Assembly: GCF_010726765.1 (NCBI RefSeq)
Contig: NZ_AP022601.1
Span: 1-64,000 of the forward strand
Source: Mycobacterium gallinarum
GTDB taxonomy: Bacteria > Actinomycetota > Actinomycetes > Mycobacteriales > Mycobacteriaceae
Direction of reading: 5' to 3'
DNA: 64,000 nt
A model generated the notes under the pieces. The model had not been told where the DNA came from and did no database searches. It saw only the letters and a program-made list of their open reading frames with translations. Below, piece by piece: positions 7,124-16,204 of this stretch (positions within the stretch are counted from its first letter, which is position 1; every line of letters begins with the position of its first letter). Made by a program: the position numbers and the translations under genes.

Positions 7124-8584
7124 ATGATCAACGCAAACCTCATCATCAACGGACGTGAGGAAACATCCGACCGGACGATCGACGTCGTCAGCCCGGCTGA
7201 TATCCGAATACTGCTCGGTTCGGTCCCAGACGCCGCACCCGGGCAGGTCGACGAAGCGGTCGCAGCTGCCGCAATGGCGTTCCCAGAATGGTCATCGCGG
7301 CCCCTGGAAGAACGCCAGGGAGCACTACTTGCCGCCGCAGGCACGATCCACGACATGATCGAGGAATATGCGCCGATCCTGAGCCGGGAGAACGGAAAGA
7401 TCCTCGAAGAGTCGCACGTCGACCTCGAATTCGCGTCGGGCATTTGCGGCTACACCGCAGGCATTTCGGCTGAAATCCTTGCAGACCAACAGATTCGCGA
7501 CACCGGGGGCACGACCCTCATCCGCCGCCGCCCAATCGGGCCGGTGGCCGCCATCACGCCGTGGAACTTCCCGGTGGTCCTGGCATTCATGAAGCTGGCG
7601 CCCGCGCTCGTCGCCGGCAACACAGTCGTGTTAAAGCCGGCGGCAAACTCCCCGTTGGTTCTCGCTGAAGTCATCCGAGCCCTCCAACAGCACTTTCCTC
7701 CGGGCGTGCTCAACATGGTCACCGGAGGCGACGCGGTCGGAGAAGCACTCGTCGCTCACCCGAGAATTCGCAAGATTGGTTTCACCGGCGGCATCGATAC
7801 CGGGCGCAAAGTTATGGCCGCGGCCGCGCGCGACATCAAGCGGGTGACGCTCGAGCTGGGCGGAAACGACCCTGCGATCCTCCTCGACGACGTCGACCTC
7901 TCGCCCGAGACTATGCGGCAGATCGTAAAAGGCGCGTTCGCGACCACCGGCCAGGTGTGCTTCGGTCTCAAACGTATCTACGTGCCGACCCGCATCCACG
8001 ACCGCTTCGTGGAAGCGTTCTCAGCCGCCGTGGATGAAATCGTCGTCGGGCCCGGCGACGACCCCCGAGTCACCATGGGGCCGCTGAACAACGCTCAGCA
8101 GAAGAACCTCGTCGAGAAGATCGTGGACGACGCGCGCTCGAGCGGCGCGACCGTCACCACCCTCGGGCAGCGGCTCGATTCGGCGGCCTGGGACCACGGC
8201 CACTTCATGATGCCCAGCGTGGTCACTGCGGCTGATCCCCGCCTCGCAATCGTCGAAGAGGAACAGTTCGGCCCGGTAGTGCCCGTGCTGAAATACGACG
8301 AACTCGACGACGTGATCCGGCTCGTGAATCAATCGCAATACGGGCTTGCCGCCTCGATCTGGACGTCAGATGAAGAGCGGGCGTTCCTGCTTGGCCGTCG
8401 GTTCGACACCGGCTCCGTCTTCATCAACAGCCACACCTTCACCTCCCTCGACCCCCGCGCACCCTTCGGTGGGGCGAAAGCAAGCGGCTTGGGACGCGAA
8501 TTCTCTCCAGCCAGCCTGGATTCCTACACCGAATTACAAACAATCAGCCGTCGCATCGGGCCGCCAGGCCCTCCGCTGTCCTGA
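7124..8584 (+). CDS. NAD(P)-dependent aldehyde dehydrogenase
   Basis: 486 aa, normal length for the ALDH superfamily. Key residues are present: Asn in TPWNFP (about 148), Lys171 in VLKPAANSP, Glu244 in VTLELGG and catalytic Cys279 in TTGQVCFGLKR. The start ATG follows AGGAAAGTTAGGA. It lies about 200 bp after the ferredoxin. It most likely oxidises the aromatic aldehyde set free by the hydratase-aldolases to a carboxylate (inference from context). A second ALDH at 28874-30332 is frameshifted. Confidence 0.9.
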   Translation: MINANLIINGREETSDRTIDVVSPADIRILLGSVPDAAPGQVDEAVAAAAMAFPEWSSRPLEERQGALLAAAGTIHDMIEEYAPILSRENGKILEESHVDLEFASGICGYTAGISAEILADQQIRDTGGTTLIRRRPIGPVAAITPWNFPVVLAFMKLAPALVAGNTVVLKPAANSPLVLAEVIRALQQHFPPGVLNMVTGGDAVGEALVAHPRIRKIGFTGGIDTGRKVMAAAARDIKRVTLELGGNDPAILLDDVDLSPETMRQIVKGAFATTGQVCFGLKRIYVPTRIHDRFVEAFSAAVDEIVVGPGDDPRVTMGPLNNAQQKNLVEKIVDDARSSGATVTTLGQRLDSAAWDHGHFMMPSVVTAADPRLAIVEEEQFGPVVPVLKYDELDDVIRLVNQSQYGLAASIWTSDEERAFLLGRRFDTGSVFINSHTFTSLDPRAPFGGAKASGLGREFSPASLDSYTELQTISRRIGPPGPPLS

Positions 8585-8999
8585 GTCCGGCCGGGAGCCT
8601 GACCGACACATAAACGTCACGGGCGTAGATCCGCGACGACGACGCGGCGGTATCGATGCATAGGGATAACTCCGCCGAAGGTGCGGAGGCATGAGCGGCG
8701 CGTGCTTTAGCAGGCTGCCACCATTAATGATCCATTCCAGCCCTCTAATCGCGGCGATTCGACCCTCATAACGTAGGGACCGGCCAATAGACGTGCGTGT
8801 GCTGCCGCGCGTTGACGAGGAAAACGCCGGCAGCGCTCTCACCGACAGTGCGCACATTGCAAGGGCCGCCGCCGCTGTCAAGCCGCCGGGCAAGGCGACG
8901 ACCGGGCGATACATCCGGTTGTCGTCTACAGGTTCGCTGGCCGCCAATGACGTGTGCCGTGGGGCTGGTTCGGGGAGCGCCGTGGGGCTTGCTGTGGGA
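8585..8999. other. Intergenic stretch without recognisable gene
   Basis: No frame with a recognisable domain or ribosome site is seen on either strand. A minus-strand open frame across 8534-8947 has a hydrophobic segment but otherwise reads like composition-driven noise. Confidence 0.45.
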
Positions 9000-9034
9000 G
9001 CCGTTTTGGTCGTGGTTCATTCCGACATGGCGTC

Positions 9035-9063
9035 TTGACGGGCCGGTGTGACGTATCTAGCAT
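9035..9063 (+). promoter_or_regulatory. Predicted promoter of the long catabolic-mce operon
   Basis: TTGACG, 17 bp, TAGCAT, identical to 4128-4156. It is the only strong promoter I can see ahead of the run of same-strand genes that extends through the mce operon. Confidence 0.6.
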
Positions 9064-9083
9064 TCTCTACAGCGGAGGACGCA

Positions 9084-9101
9084 TCTGTTCAGCAGAACAG
9101 A
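9084..9101. promoter_or_regulatory. Perfect inverted repeat, candidate operator (copy B)
   Basis: TCTGTTC-AGCA-GAACAGA, identical to 4177-4194 and placed the same way downstream of the promoter. Confidence 0.5.
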
Positions 9102-9139
9102 GAGTGAGTGTTGACGGGTTGATCGAGGAGTTCGGTGTG

Positions 9140-9648
9140 ATGAATGCGGTCGGGGTCGATCGGGATACCCGTGAGGCTGTCGAGGCGTTCATGTTCCGGG
9201 AGGCGGAGCTACTCGATGGGGGGCAGTTCCGGGAATGGTTGGGTCTGCTCGACCCCGACATCCGGTATGTGGTTCCGGTGCGCACCACGAGGAGGACTCC
9301 GCGGGTTGGGTGGGCGCGATCGCGCACTGGAACGACGACTACACGGGTTTGGAGATGCGGGTTCTTCGCGGCGAGACGGACTTCTCGTGGGCCGAGTCAC
9401 CTCGGTCGCGGACCCGGCACTTCGTGTCCAACATCCGCACGACTGCCGGACCGGGGGCTGATGAGTTGACCGTGCGCTCGAACCTGTTGTTCTTTCGCAG
9501 CCGCGGAGATAGCGGCCGCTGGGAGTTGCTCTCGGCCGAACGCGTCGACGTGTTGCGCCGGACCGACGATTCGCTGCGGCTGGCTCGGCGCGAGGTGTTG
9601 CTCGACCACTCGACGTTGCCCATCGACAACCTGTCGGTATTCCTGTAG
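9140..9648 (+). pseudogene. Rieske oxygenase beta subunit, copy B, frameshifted
   Basis: Relative to copy A (4233-4742) one G is missing from the GAGGGAGGA run, near 9291, about 50 codons in. The N-terminal part reads in one frame and the rest (through LLDHSTLPIDNLSVFL) in another. Apart from the frameshift the two copies are almost the same. It precedes the intact alpha gene at 9709 by about 60 bp. Because the loss is in a G-rich run, a sequencing or assembly error is possible; otherwise copy A must supply the beta subunit. Confidence 0.85.
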
Positions 9649-9708
9649 GGCCAGCTCCCCTCACCACCTCCTCGTGGATATCGCCAATTCCAGAAAGGGC
9701 CCGACCAT

Positions 9709-11076
9709 ATGACCACCGAAACAACCGGAACAGCTGACGCGACCGATCCCTACCTGCGGCTCGCGTTGCGCGACGTAGCGGACGGGCTCAAGGTCGGGCG
9801 CTTACCGGCCCGCGTCGTCAGCGATCCTGCGCTGCACACGATCGAGATGGAGCGGATCTTCGGACGAGCGTGGGTGTTCCTCGGACATGAGTCGGAGTTG
9901 ACCAAGTCCGGCGACTTCGTCGTGCGGCACATCGGGGCCGATTCGGTGATCGTTTGCCGGGACAGCTCCGGCCGGATCCAGGCGCTGTCCAATTCTTGTC
10001 GACACCGTGGTGCGCTCGTGTGCCGGGCGGAGATGGGAAACACCGCGCATTTCCAGTGCCCGTACCACGGCTGGGTGTACAGCAACACCGGCGAGCTCGT
10101 CGGTGTGCCGGCGATGAGGGAGGCCTATCCCGGCGGCTTCGACAAGTCGCAGTGGGGATTACGTCACATCCCCCATGTCGACTCGTACGCCGGATTCATC
10201 TTCGGCAGCGTCGATCCTAAAGCGCCCAGTCTGACCGACTACCTCGGCGACACGACGTTCTACCTCGACCTCATTGCGAAGAAGACGGCGGGCGGTTTGG
10301 AGGTGATAGGGGCACCGCATCGATGGGTGATGTCGGCGAACTGGAAGACAGCCGCCGACAATTTTGTCGGCGACTCCTACCACACCCTCTTTGCTCACCG
10401 CTCCATGGTCGAGCTGGGAATGGCGCCCGGTGACCCGAACTTCGCGAGCGCACCAGCGGAGATCTCGCTGCAGAACGGCCACGGCGTCGGCGTACTCGGC
10501 TTTCCGCCCACGCTCGCCGATTTTCCCGAGTACGAGGGATACCCCGACGAAGTCGTCGACCAGATGGCGGCGTCCTATCCGTCGCCGGCACACAAGGACA
10601 TGATGCGACGCTCGGCCTTTATTCACGGCACCGTGTTCCCGAATTTGTCGTTCATCAACGTGACCATCGCGCCGGACCATATGTCGCCCCCAACCCCCTT
10701 CATCACGTTCCGGGTGTGGCATCCGCTCTCTCATGATCGGATGGAAATCCTCTCCTGGTTCCTGGTCGAACGCGACGCTCCGGAATGGCTGCGCGATGCG
10801 TCCCAGGCGTCCTACGTCAACAACTTCGGCCCGGGCGGTGTTTTCGAACAGGACGACGCCGAGGCATGGAAGGCCATCACCGAATCTGTCCAGGGTCCGT
10901 TCGCCGGTGCAGGCCTGCTGAACTACGAGATGGGCATGGACTTGACTCCGCTCACCGACTGGCCAGGGCCGGGAGAGGCTCTCCCGAGCGGGTACGCCGA
11001 GCAGAACCAGCGGCGGTTTTGGGGGAGATGGCTGGAATACATGGGCCAACCTGCCGCATTCGGTGGGCGTGCTTGA
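9709..11076 (+). CDS. Rieske ring-hydroxylating oxygenase alpha subunit (NidA3/phthalate-type subgroup)
   Basis: 455 aa, ATG with AGAAAGGG upstream. The Rieske [2Fe-2S] ligands are Cys97/His99 (CRHRG) and Cys117/His120 (CPYHGW). Mononuclear iron ligands are His225 and His230 in the GDSYHTLFAH segment and an Asp of EQDDAEAW (382/383). It shares its general plan with the alphas at 32764 and 53255 (SYAG[LF][IV]FG, NWK..ADNFVGD.YHT, FIHG..FPNLSF). Such alphas add O2 to an aromatic ring to give a cis-dihydrodiol or a hydroxylated acid. Its own beta is frameshifted. The next gene, an SDR, overlaps its 3' end. Confidence 0.93.
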   Translation: MTTETTGTADATDPYLRLALRDVADGLKVGRLPARVVSDPALHTIEMERIFGRAWVFLGHESELTKSGDFVVRHIGADSVIVCRDSSGRIQALSNSCRHRGALVCRAEMGNTAHFQCPYHGWVYSNTGELVGVPAMREAYPGGFDKSQWGLRHIPHVDSYAGFIFGSVDPKAPSLTDYLGDTTFYLDLIAKKTAGGLEVIGAPHRWVMSANWKTAADNFVGDSYHTLFAHRSMVELGMAPGDPNFASAPAEISLQNGHGVGVLGFPPTLADFPEYEGYPDEVVDQMAASYPSPAHKDMMRRSAFIHGTVFPNLSFINVTIAPDHMSPPTPFITFRVWHPLSHDRMEILSWFLVERDAPEWLRDASQASYVNNFGPGGVFEQDDAEAWKAITESVQGPFAGAGLLNYEMGMDLTPLTDWPGPGEALPSGYAEQNQRRFWGRWLEYMGQPAAFGGRA

Positions 11077-11923
11077 TGAACCTGTTACCCAGGCTGTGCG
11101 CGAAATGCGCCCGTCCAACGATCGGCGCCGCGTGAGTGCCGTGACGGCGGGGGACCGCCGGGTCGCGATCGTCACCGCCGCCGCGGCGGGGATCGGTAAG
11201 GCGATCGCCATGCGGTGGTGCCGCGAAGGTGGGTGCTGTGTCATGGCCGACACCGACGGCGAGGGTCTCGATGCCGCCGTGGCCGAATTGGCCGAGTCCG
11301 GCGCGGCAGTTTGCGGCGTCGCCGGCGACGTTTGCCTCCGCGAGGTCGCCAACGGTGTCGTCGAACGGACGCTGACCGAGTTCGGGCGGCTCGACGCACT
11401 GTTCAACGTCGTCGGCGGGAGCCTGGCCCGCAATGTTGAGGAGATCAGCGAGGAGCAGTGGCGCAGCCAGATCGACATGAACCTCGGCAGTGTCTTTCAG
11501 ATGTCCAAACCCGTAATCCCCTTGCTACGCCAGGGTGGCGGCGGATCGATCGTTAACGTCGCGTCGACGGCCGGGATTCTGGCCGAGAACAGGTGCTCCG
11601 CCTACAGCGCGAGCAAAGGCGGGGTCGTGCTGCTCACGAAAAACATGGCCCTCGACTTCGCTCGCGACAACATCCGCGTGAACGCGATCGCCCCTGGGGG
11701 CACCCGTACGCCGAGGATCGAACGGTTCCTGGCCGAGCACCCCGAACACGCCTCGATGATGGTTGACCTCTGCGCGATGCAGCGTTTCGCAGGACCAGAC
11801 GAGATCGCTGCACCGGCTGTGTTTCTTGCCTCGCCCGAGGCGTCCTACATCACTGGTGCCGTGCTGCCGGTCGACGGAGGCATGACCGCCGGCGTCACTT
11901 TCCGGGCGTTCGAGGCGGTATGA
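11063..11923 (+). CDS. Short-chain dehydrogenase/reductase
   Basis: 286 aa from GTG 11063 (14-bp overlap with the alpha gene); ATG 11105 or GTG 11132 are possible and closer to usual SDR length. Rossmann motif VTAAAAGIGKAIA (TGxxxGIG with Ala for the first Gly), FNVVGGS in place of NAG, and the catalytic YSASK (Tyr181, Lys185 from 11063). IAPGGTRTPR follows as expected. Its position directly after an oxygenase alpha suggests a cis-dihydrodiol or hydroxysteroid-like alcohol as substrate (inference). Confidence 0.85.
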   Translation: MGVLDEPVTQAVREMRPSNDRRRVSAVTAGDRRVAIVTAAAAGIGKAIAMRWCREGGCCVMADTDGEGLDAAVAELAESGAAVCGVAGDVCLREVANGVVERTLTEFGRLDALFNVVGGSLARNVEEISEEQWRSQIDMNLGSVFQMSKPVIPLLRQGGGGSIVNVASTAGILAENRCSAYSASKGGVVLLTKNMALDFARDNIRVNAIAPGGTRTPRIERFLAEHPEHASMMVDLCAMQRFAGPDEIAAPAVFLASPEASYITGAVLPVDGGMTAGVTFRAFEAV

Positions 11924-11980
11924 GCATGGTCCCTAACCATTGGAATCGTCGCCGGACCCACGAAAGCGCCGCGGGCTGAG

Positions 11981-13006
11981 ATGGAAGCGATCGTTCTTAA
12001 CGGCAACAACGACGTCGGTCTGACATCGGTGCCAGACCCGGCGCCGCAGGCCGGTGAGGTCATCATCGAGGTGGCGGCGACCGGACTATGTGGAACTGAC
12101 CTCCACGAGTTTGTCGCGGGGCCTACCTTCTCGCAGCCGCCAGTGGTGCTCGGCCACGAAATCTCGGGCCGGATCGTTGAGGTTGGAGCGGGCATCGACC
12201 AATCCCGCATTGGCGAGGGCGCCGCGGTGATTCCGATGGACTTCTGCGGGAGCTGCCACTATTGCCACCGGGCGCTCTATCACTTGTGCCAGCGCCCAGG
12301 GTGGATCGGCTTCACCCGAAACGGGGGCTTGGCGAACTACGTCGCAGTGCCATCTCGGCTCGCGGTCCGAGTGCCGGACGTGGTGGACCTCGAGGTGGCG
12401 GCGCTGACCGAGCCGACGGCGGTGGCGTTCCACGCGGTGCGGCGAGCGAAACTGCTCCTCGGCGAAACGGTGATGGTCCTCGGCGCCGGGGCACTCGGGC
12501 TCACCGTGATCCAGTGCGCACGCGCAGCCGGAGCTGCGCGAATCTACGTCACAGAGCCAAGCGGCGTACGCGGCAGCCTGGCGCGCGACCTCGGTGCGAC
12601 GTTGGTGCTCGATCCGAATGACCCCGGGACCACCGCGCGAATTTTGGAGGAGACACGGGGCGTAGGGGTGGACGTCGTCTTCCATGTGGCAGGCAGCGTG
12701 GAGGCGTTCACACAAGGCCTGGACTGCCTTCGCAAACAAGGCCGCTTCATGGAGATGTCGTCATGGGCCGGTTCGGCCTCGCTGGATGTCAACCGCCATC
12801 TGCTCAAGGAGATAGAGCTCCGGATGGTTTTCGGTTACGACATGTTCGACGATTTCCCGGCTGTTCTCGCCCTGATCGCTGACGGAAAACTCGCGCTAAC
12901 GCCGCAGATCACCGCTCGAATCCCGCTGGACCGCGCTGTCAAGGAGGGATTGGGCGGGCTATTAGAGGGCCGGGAGGGTTTGGTCAAGGTGCTGGTGAAG
13001 CCGTGA
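11981..13006 (+). CDS. Zinc-dependent alcohol dehydrogenase (MDR family)
   Basis: 341 aa. The catalytic zinc region is GLCGTDLHEFVAGP and GHEISGRIVEVG (Cys, His-Glu). A structural zinc lobe with four Cys is seen in CGSCHYCHRALYHLC. The NAD-binding VLGAGALGLTVIQ lies near 167-180. It resembles the 2,3-butanediol/threonine dehydrogenase branch of the MDR superfamily. A close paralogue is at 34756-35787. Its stop overlaps the next gene (GTGA), so it is translationally coupled within the operon. Confidence 0.88.
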   Translation: MEAIVLNGNNDVGLTSVPDPAPQAGEVIIEVAATGLCGTDLHEFVAGPTFSQPPVVLGHEISGRIVEVGAGIDQSRIGEGAAVIPMDFCGSCHYCHRALYHLCQRPGWIGFTRNGGLANYVAVPSRLAVRVPDVVDLEVAALTEPTAVAFHAVRRAKLLLGETVMVLGAGALGLTVIQCARAAGAARIYVTEPSGVRGSLARDLGATLVLDPNDPGTTARILEETRGVGVDVVFHVAGSVEAFTQGLDCLRKQGRFMEMSSWAGSASLDVNRHLLKEIELRMVFGYDMFDDFPAVLALIADGKLALTPQITARIPLDRAVKEGLGGLLEGREGLVKVLVKP

Positions 13007-14106
13007 GTGAGGGAGGCTTGATGGTCGTCGCCGCGACAAGCCGCGGTGTGTTCACCGTGTCCGGCGACGGCAAGGCCCGGGCCTGGCCAGAGTTGCCGGG
13101 GCAGGTGATGGCCTTGGCTGTCCAGGACGAGCGCGTCGCCGTCGCCGTCCATAAGCACGGCGTGTTTCTGGCCACCGCGGGCGCAGACCACTGGACTGAC
13201 CTCGGCGATGGCCTCGCCCATCGCGACGTGCGCGCCCTGGCGTTCGACCCGCACACACCCAACGCGCTCTACGCCGGAACCGAACCAGCGCACTTGCTGC
13301 GGTGGCAAGACGGGACCTGGGCCGAGTGCGGAAACGTACTCGGCGTACCGGAAGCGAAAAGGTGGAGTTTCCCCATCCGCCCGGGAATCGCGCATGTCCG
13401 TACCATCGCCGTGCACCCACGCGAAGCTGACGTCGTCTACGCCGGCATTGAAGTCGGCTCCCTCCTGGTCACCCGGGACCGGGGACAGACGTGGGAGGAG
13501 ATCGACGGCCTCGGTCACGACATCCACCGCGTGGTCCTGCACCATGATGCTCCCGACCGGCTCATTGTCACCACCGGCCAGGACACCAAGCCTTACCGCG
13601 GTGGCAAGGGCATTTACCGCAGCACCGACCGAGGATCGAGCTGGGTGCAGTCCAACGACGGACTCGGCGAGCGCAACTACACCGAAGACGCGATCGTGGT
13701 GCATCCCGCCGACCCCGACGTGGTGTTCCTCGCCGCGGCCGACGGCATCCCACCGAAGTGGGCCGCAGTGCGCCGGCTGGTGATGGGCGTGCTCAACGGC
13801 AATGTCTATTTCCTGTCGCCGTCCAAACTGCGCCGACGCCGCGGCGCCGACGTGGGATTCTTCCGCAGCAACGACGGTGGCGCCTCCTGGGTACGGCTGG
13901 ATAGCGCGGACGACCGCGGCTTGTTCGACATGGTCTGGGCGCTGGAGGGCGAGCTCACTGATGGCGGCGAGCTGCTGCTGTACCACGGCACCACGGCGGG
14001 TGGGCTTTACGTGTCGGAAGACGAGGGCCACACCTGGAAGTGCCTCGCCGACGGCCTCGGCGCGATCACCCACATCGCGACGCCGAAGAAAGGAACAGCG
14101 CAGTGA
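13003..14106 (+). CDS. Asp-box (BNR) repeat beta-propeller protein
   Basis: 367 aa from GTG 13003, overlapping the preceding stop; ATG 13021 with GGGAGG ahead is a good alternative. Four Asp-box motifs are visible: TRDRGQTW, STDRGSSW, SNDGGASW and SEDEGHTW. The spacing and repeated VYAG, VVLH and FLAA strands suggest a six- or seven-bladed propeller as in sialidase-like or HCF136-like proteins. No signal peptide, so cytoplasmic. No glycosidase active site is evident. It sits between an alcohol dehydrogenase and a Rieske alpha with 4-bp overlaps on both sides, which argues for a role in the same pathway: assembly factor, scaffold or a non-hydrolytic enzyme such as a lactonase. Function is not known. 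Confidence 0.75.
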   Translation: MSEGGLMVVAATSRGVFTVSGDGKARAWPELPGQVMALAVQDERVAVAVHKHGVFLATAGADHWTDLGDGLAHRDVRALAFDPHTPNALYAGTEPAHLLRWQDGTWAECGNVLGVPEAKRWSFPIRPGIAHVRTIAVHPREADVVYAGIEVGSLLVTRDRGQTWEEIDGLGHDIHRVVLHHDAPDRLIVTTGQDTKPYRGGKGIYRSTDRGSSWVQSNDGLGERNYTEDAIVVHPADPDVVFLAAADGIPPKWAAVRRLVMGVLNGNVYFLSPSKLRRRRGADVGFFRSNDGGASWVRLDSADDRGLFDMVWALEGELTDGGELLLYHGTTAGGLYVSEDEGHTWKCLADGLGAITHIATPKKGTAQ

Positions 14107-15284
14107 AGCTTGGACCGACGCTGGAGTTCGACCATGTACAGCCGGCGATCCGGAAACGGTTCACCTCTGCCGCGGACATTCCCAAGGAGGTGTTCAGCGA
14201 CCCCGACGTCTACCGGGAAGAGCTCACCCGCATCTTCTATGGCCCCTACTGGCATCCGATCGCGCACCGGGCCGAGCTGGCCGAGCGCAACGCCTTCCGG
14301 ACGAGATGGCTAGCCGACGTGCCGCTGCTGATGGTGCGGGACGGCGATGACCGCATCCGCGTGTTCGTCAACTCCTGCGCCCATCGGGGAACGCTGCTGG
14401 AGCAGCGCCGGTGCGGGGTCGCAGAGCGATTCGAGTGTCCGTACCACCGGTGGCTCTTCAACAATGACGGCCGGTTCGCAGGCGCGCCACGCCGCATGCA
14501 GTTTCGCCCCGACTTCCGCGAGGAGGACTACGGCCTACGAGAACTGCACCTAGTCGAGTCGTGGGGGTTGATCTTCGTCAGCATGGCCGATGAGCCGCCG
14601 CCGTTCGACGATTACCTCGGCGATAGCGCGGCTCCGTTGCGCGACTGCATGCTCGACGACGGGGACTTGACGCTGCTGGGCTACCAGACGGTGGTGTTCC
14701 AGAGTAATTGGAAGACCTACATAGACAACGATCCCTACCACGCGCCACTGCTGCACAGCGCGTTCAAACTACTCAACTGGCAGGGCGGCAGCGGCAACGT
14801 GCTGGTCAGCGAGCCCTACGGGCACATGTCGATTCTGTACGATGCGCAACCCTACGTAGACAACGGCTTCCTGGCTGACCCGAGTGTGGTCACGCGGAAG
14901 GGGGACGACAGCCGAGCTCGCGTCATCGCGTTACGGCCGGTCACCGGGATCGTGCGTCACGTCGACACGATCAACATCCGGTACGCCCGCCCGCTCGGGG
15001 TTGATCGTACCGAGGTTCGATACACGTTCTTCGGCCACGCCAGTGACAGCGAGGACTTCGCACGCCACCGAGTCCGCCAGTCGTCGAACCTGCTCGGGCC
15101 GAGCGGCTTTATCAGTATCGAGGACGCCGCCGTCTACAACCGCGTGCAGGCGACCGCGCGTGACGGCGGCTATCAGCGGTTTGTCGCCGGGGTCGGCCGA
15201 CCATTATCGGAATCGTCGCAGAACGATGAGGTCGCCAACACCGGCTGGTGGGCGCACTACCAGGAGGTGATGGAGTTTTGTTGA
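14103..15284 (+). CDS. Rieske ring-hydroxylating oxygenase alpha subunit (divergent)
   Basis: 393 aa. GTG 14103 overlaps the preceding stop (GTGA); a longer frame from 14040 is inside the upstream gene. Rieske ligands are Cys92/His94 (CAHRG) and Cys112/His115 (CPYHRW). Mononuclear iron ligands are in IDNDPYHAPLLH (two His) with a late Asp in SIEDAAVYNR. Shorter and clearly different from the other five alphas, so probably a different substrate or ring position. Its stop overlaps the beta gene. Confidence 0.9.
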   Translation: MKLGPTLEFDHVQPAIRKRFTSAADIPKEVFSDPDVYREELTRIFYGPYWHPIAHRAELAERNAFRTRWLADVPLLMVRDGDDRIRVFVNSCAHRGTLLEQRRCGVAERFECPYHRWLFNNDGRFAGAPRRMQFRPDFREEDYGLRELHLVESWGLIFVSMADEPPPFDDYLGDSAAPLRDCMLDDGDLTLLGYQTVVFQSNWKTYIDNDPYHAPLLHSAFKLLNWQGGSGNVLVSEPYGHMSILYDAQPYVDNGFLADPSVVTRKGDDSRARVIALRPVTGIVRHVDTINIRYARPLGVDRTEVRYTFFGHASDSEDFARHRVRQSSNLLGPSGFISIEDAAVYNRVQATARDGGYQRFVAGVGRPLSESSQNDEVANTGWWAHYQEVMEFC

Positions 15285-15775
15285 CATCGAGCATCGAAGA
15301 TCGGCGGGCACGTGCCGCGTACCTGGTGGACGAACTGCTGGGAGCCTACGCACGCGCAGTCGACGAGCGAGACTTCACCGCCTGGCTGGCCCTGTTCGCG
15401 CCGGAATGTGCCTACGAGGTGCGCGCGATGGAGAACGTCCGTGAGGGTCTGCCGCTGGCGTACATGATGGACGATTGCCGAGAACGGCTGGCCGACCGCG
15501 TGAAAATGATCCAGGAGGTCTGGGCGGGCACGGTCGAACCTTACGATACCCGCCACATTCAGCAGCGTACGGCGATGCGTGAGGTCGGCGAAGACCGCTG
15601 GGAGGTACGGTCCAACGTCCTCGTCGCCTACACCGGCTCCTCCGGCGAGCCCGGGATCTTGGTCAGCGGCTATAGCGAAGACGTCGTGGTCCTTGGCGAC
15701 GAAACCGCGCTGTTCCAGCAGAAATTCGTGGTGGTGGACAACACTCCGCCGCGCTATCTGGTGTACCCCGTTTGA
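15278..15775 (+). CDS. Rieske oxygenase beta subunit
   Basis: 165 aa from TTG 15278, chosen because AGGAGGTGA ends 7 bp upstream; TTG 15281 is adjacent. It overlaps the alpha stop. The pattern YARAVDERDFTAWLALFAPECAYEV, DTRHIQQRTAM and EVRSNVLVAY fits the NTF2-like beta-subunit fold. The C-terminus differs from the other betas, matching its divergent alpha. Confidence 0.88.
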   Translation: MLTSSIEDRRARAAYLVDELLGAYARAVDERDFTAWLALFAPECAYEVRAMENVREGLPLAYMMDDCRERLADRVKMIQEVWAGTVEPYDTRHIQQRTAMREVGEDRWEVRSNVLVAYTGSSGEPGILVSGYSEDVVVLGDETALFQQKFVVVDNTPPRYLVYPV

Positions 15776-15803
15776 CTCATCGACCGAAGGAGAGGATTCG
15801 ATA

Positions 15804-16202
15804 ATGACTGCCGTTGCGTTGATGTCGCCTGAGTGGGCACGCGCGTACCGCGACCTGTGGAATGACTCGGCCGAGATCCGGCAGGGTGCCAAAGAGTTGA
15901 GCATGCTGATCGAATGGCGGGTTCAGGACGCCGACGACCAGATCTCACAGTTGGAGATTACCGATGGTGAGGCCATCTACGGCGGGGTGCAGATCCAAGG
16001 GCGAAAGCCGGACTTCGTTCTGACTGCAACCGCGAGCGTCTGGCACCGGGTAGCGGAAGGCGAGATCGGCGTAGCGAGCGCCATCGCGACGCGCAAGATC
16101 AAATTCGTAGGCCCGATCAAGGTGGCGATGGCGAACATGGCGGTGCTCGGCGCCGGACTCCGCCTCGTAGGCCAGGTCGACGGACTCGTCTGGGGAGACT
16201 GA
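15804..16202 (+). CDS. Small SCP2-like (sterol carrier) protein
   Basis: 132 aa from ATG 15804 with GAAGGAGAGG upstream. Sequence elements MLIEWRVQDADDQISQLEI, PDFVLTATASVWHRVAEGE and IKFVGPIKVAMANM follow the SCP2 plan (strand pair, then the threshold residue region and amphipathic helix). No catalytic motif. It lies 28 bp after an oxygenase beta and 2 bp before a PcaG-like gene. A carrier role for the hydrophobic substrate is inference; 1656-2042 is a second example. Confidence 0.55.
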   Translation: MTAVALMSPEWARAYRDLWNDSAEIRQGAKELSMLIEWRVQDADDQISQLEITDGEAIYGGVQIQGRKPDFVLTATASVWHRVAEGEIGVASAIATRKIKFVGPIKVAMANMAVLGAGLRLVGQVDGLVWGD

Positions 16203-16204
16203 GG

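Larger units (their letters stand above)
9000..9724 (+). repeat. Long direct repeat, copy B (promoter + operator + Rieske beta + alpha start)
   Basis: Second copy of the unit at 4093-4818. Here the alpha gene that follows is complete, so this copy probably shows the ancestral order. Confidence 0.95.

Noticed and set aside
10159..11478. 439-codon minus-strand frame opposite the alpha and SDR genes
   Set aside because: Low-complexity antisense of two recognised genes with no motif or ribosome site; typical of GC-rich coding DNA.
12835..14073. 412-codon minus-strand frame opposite the Asp-box gene
   Set aside because: The plus strand has four Asp-box motifs and coupled overlaps; the antisense product has no recognisable fold.
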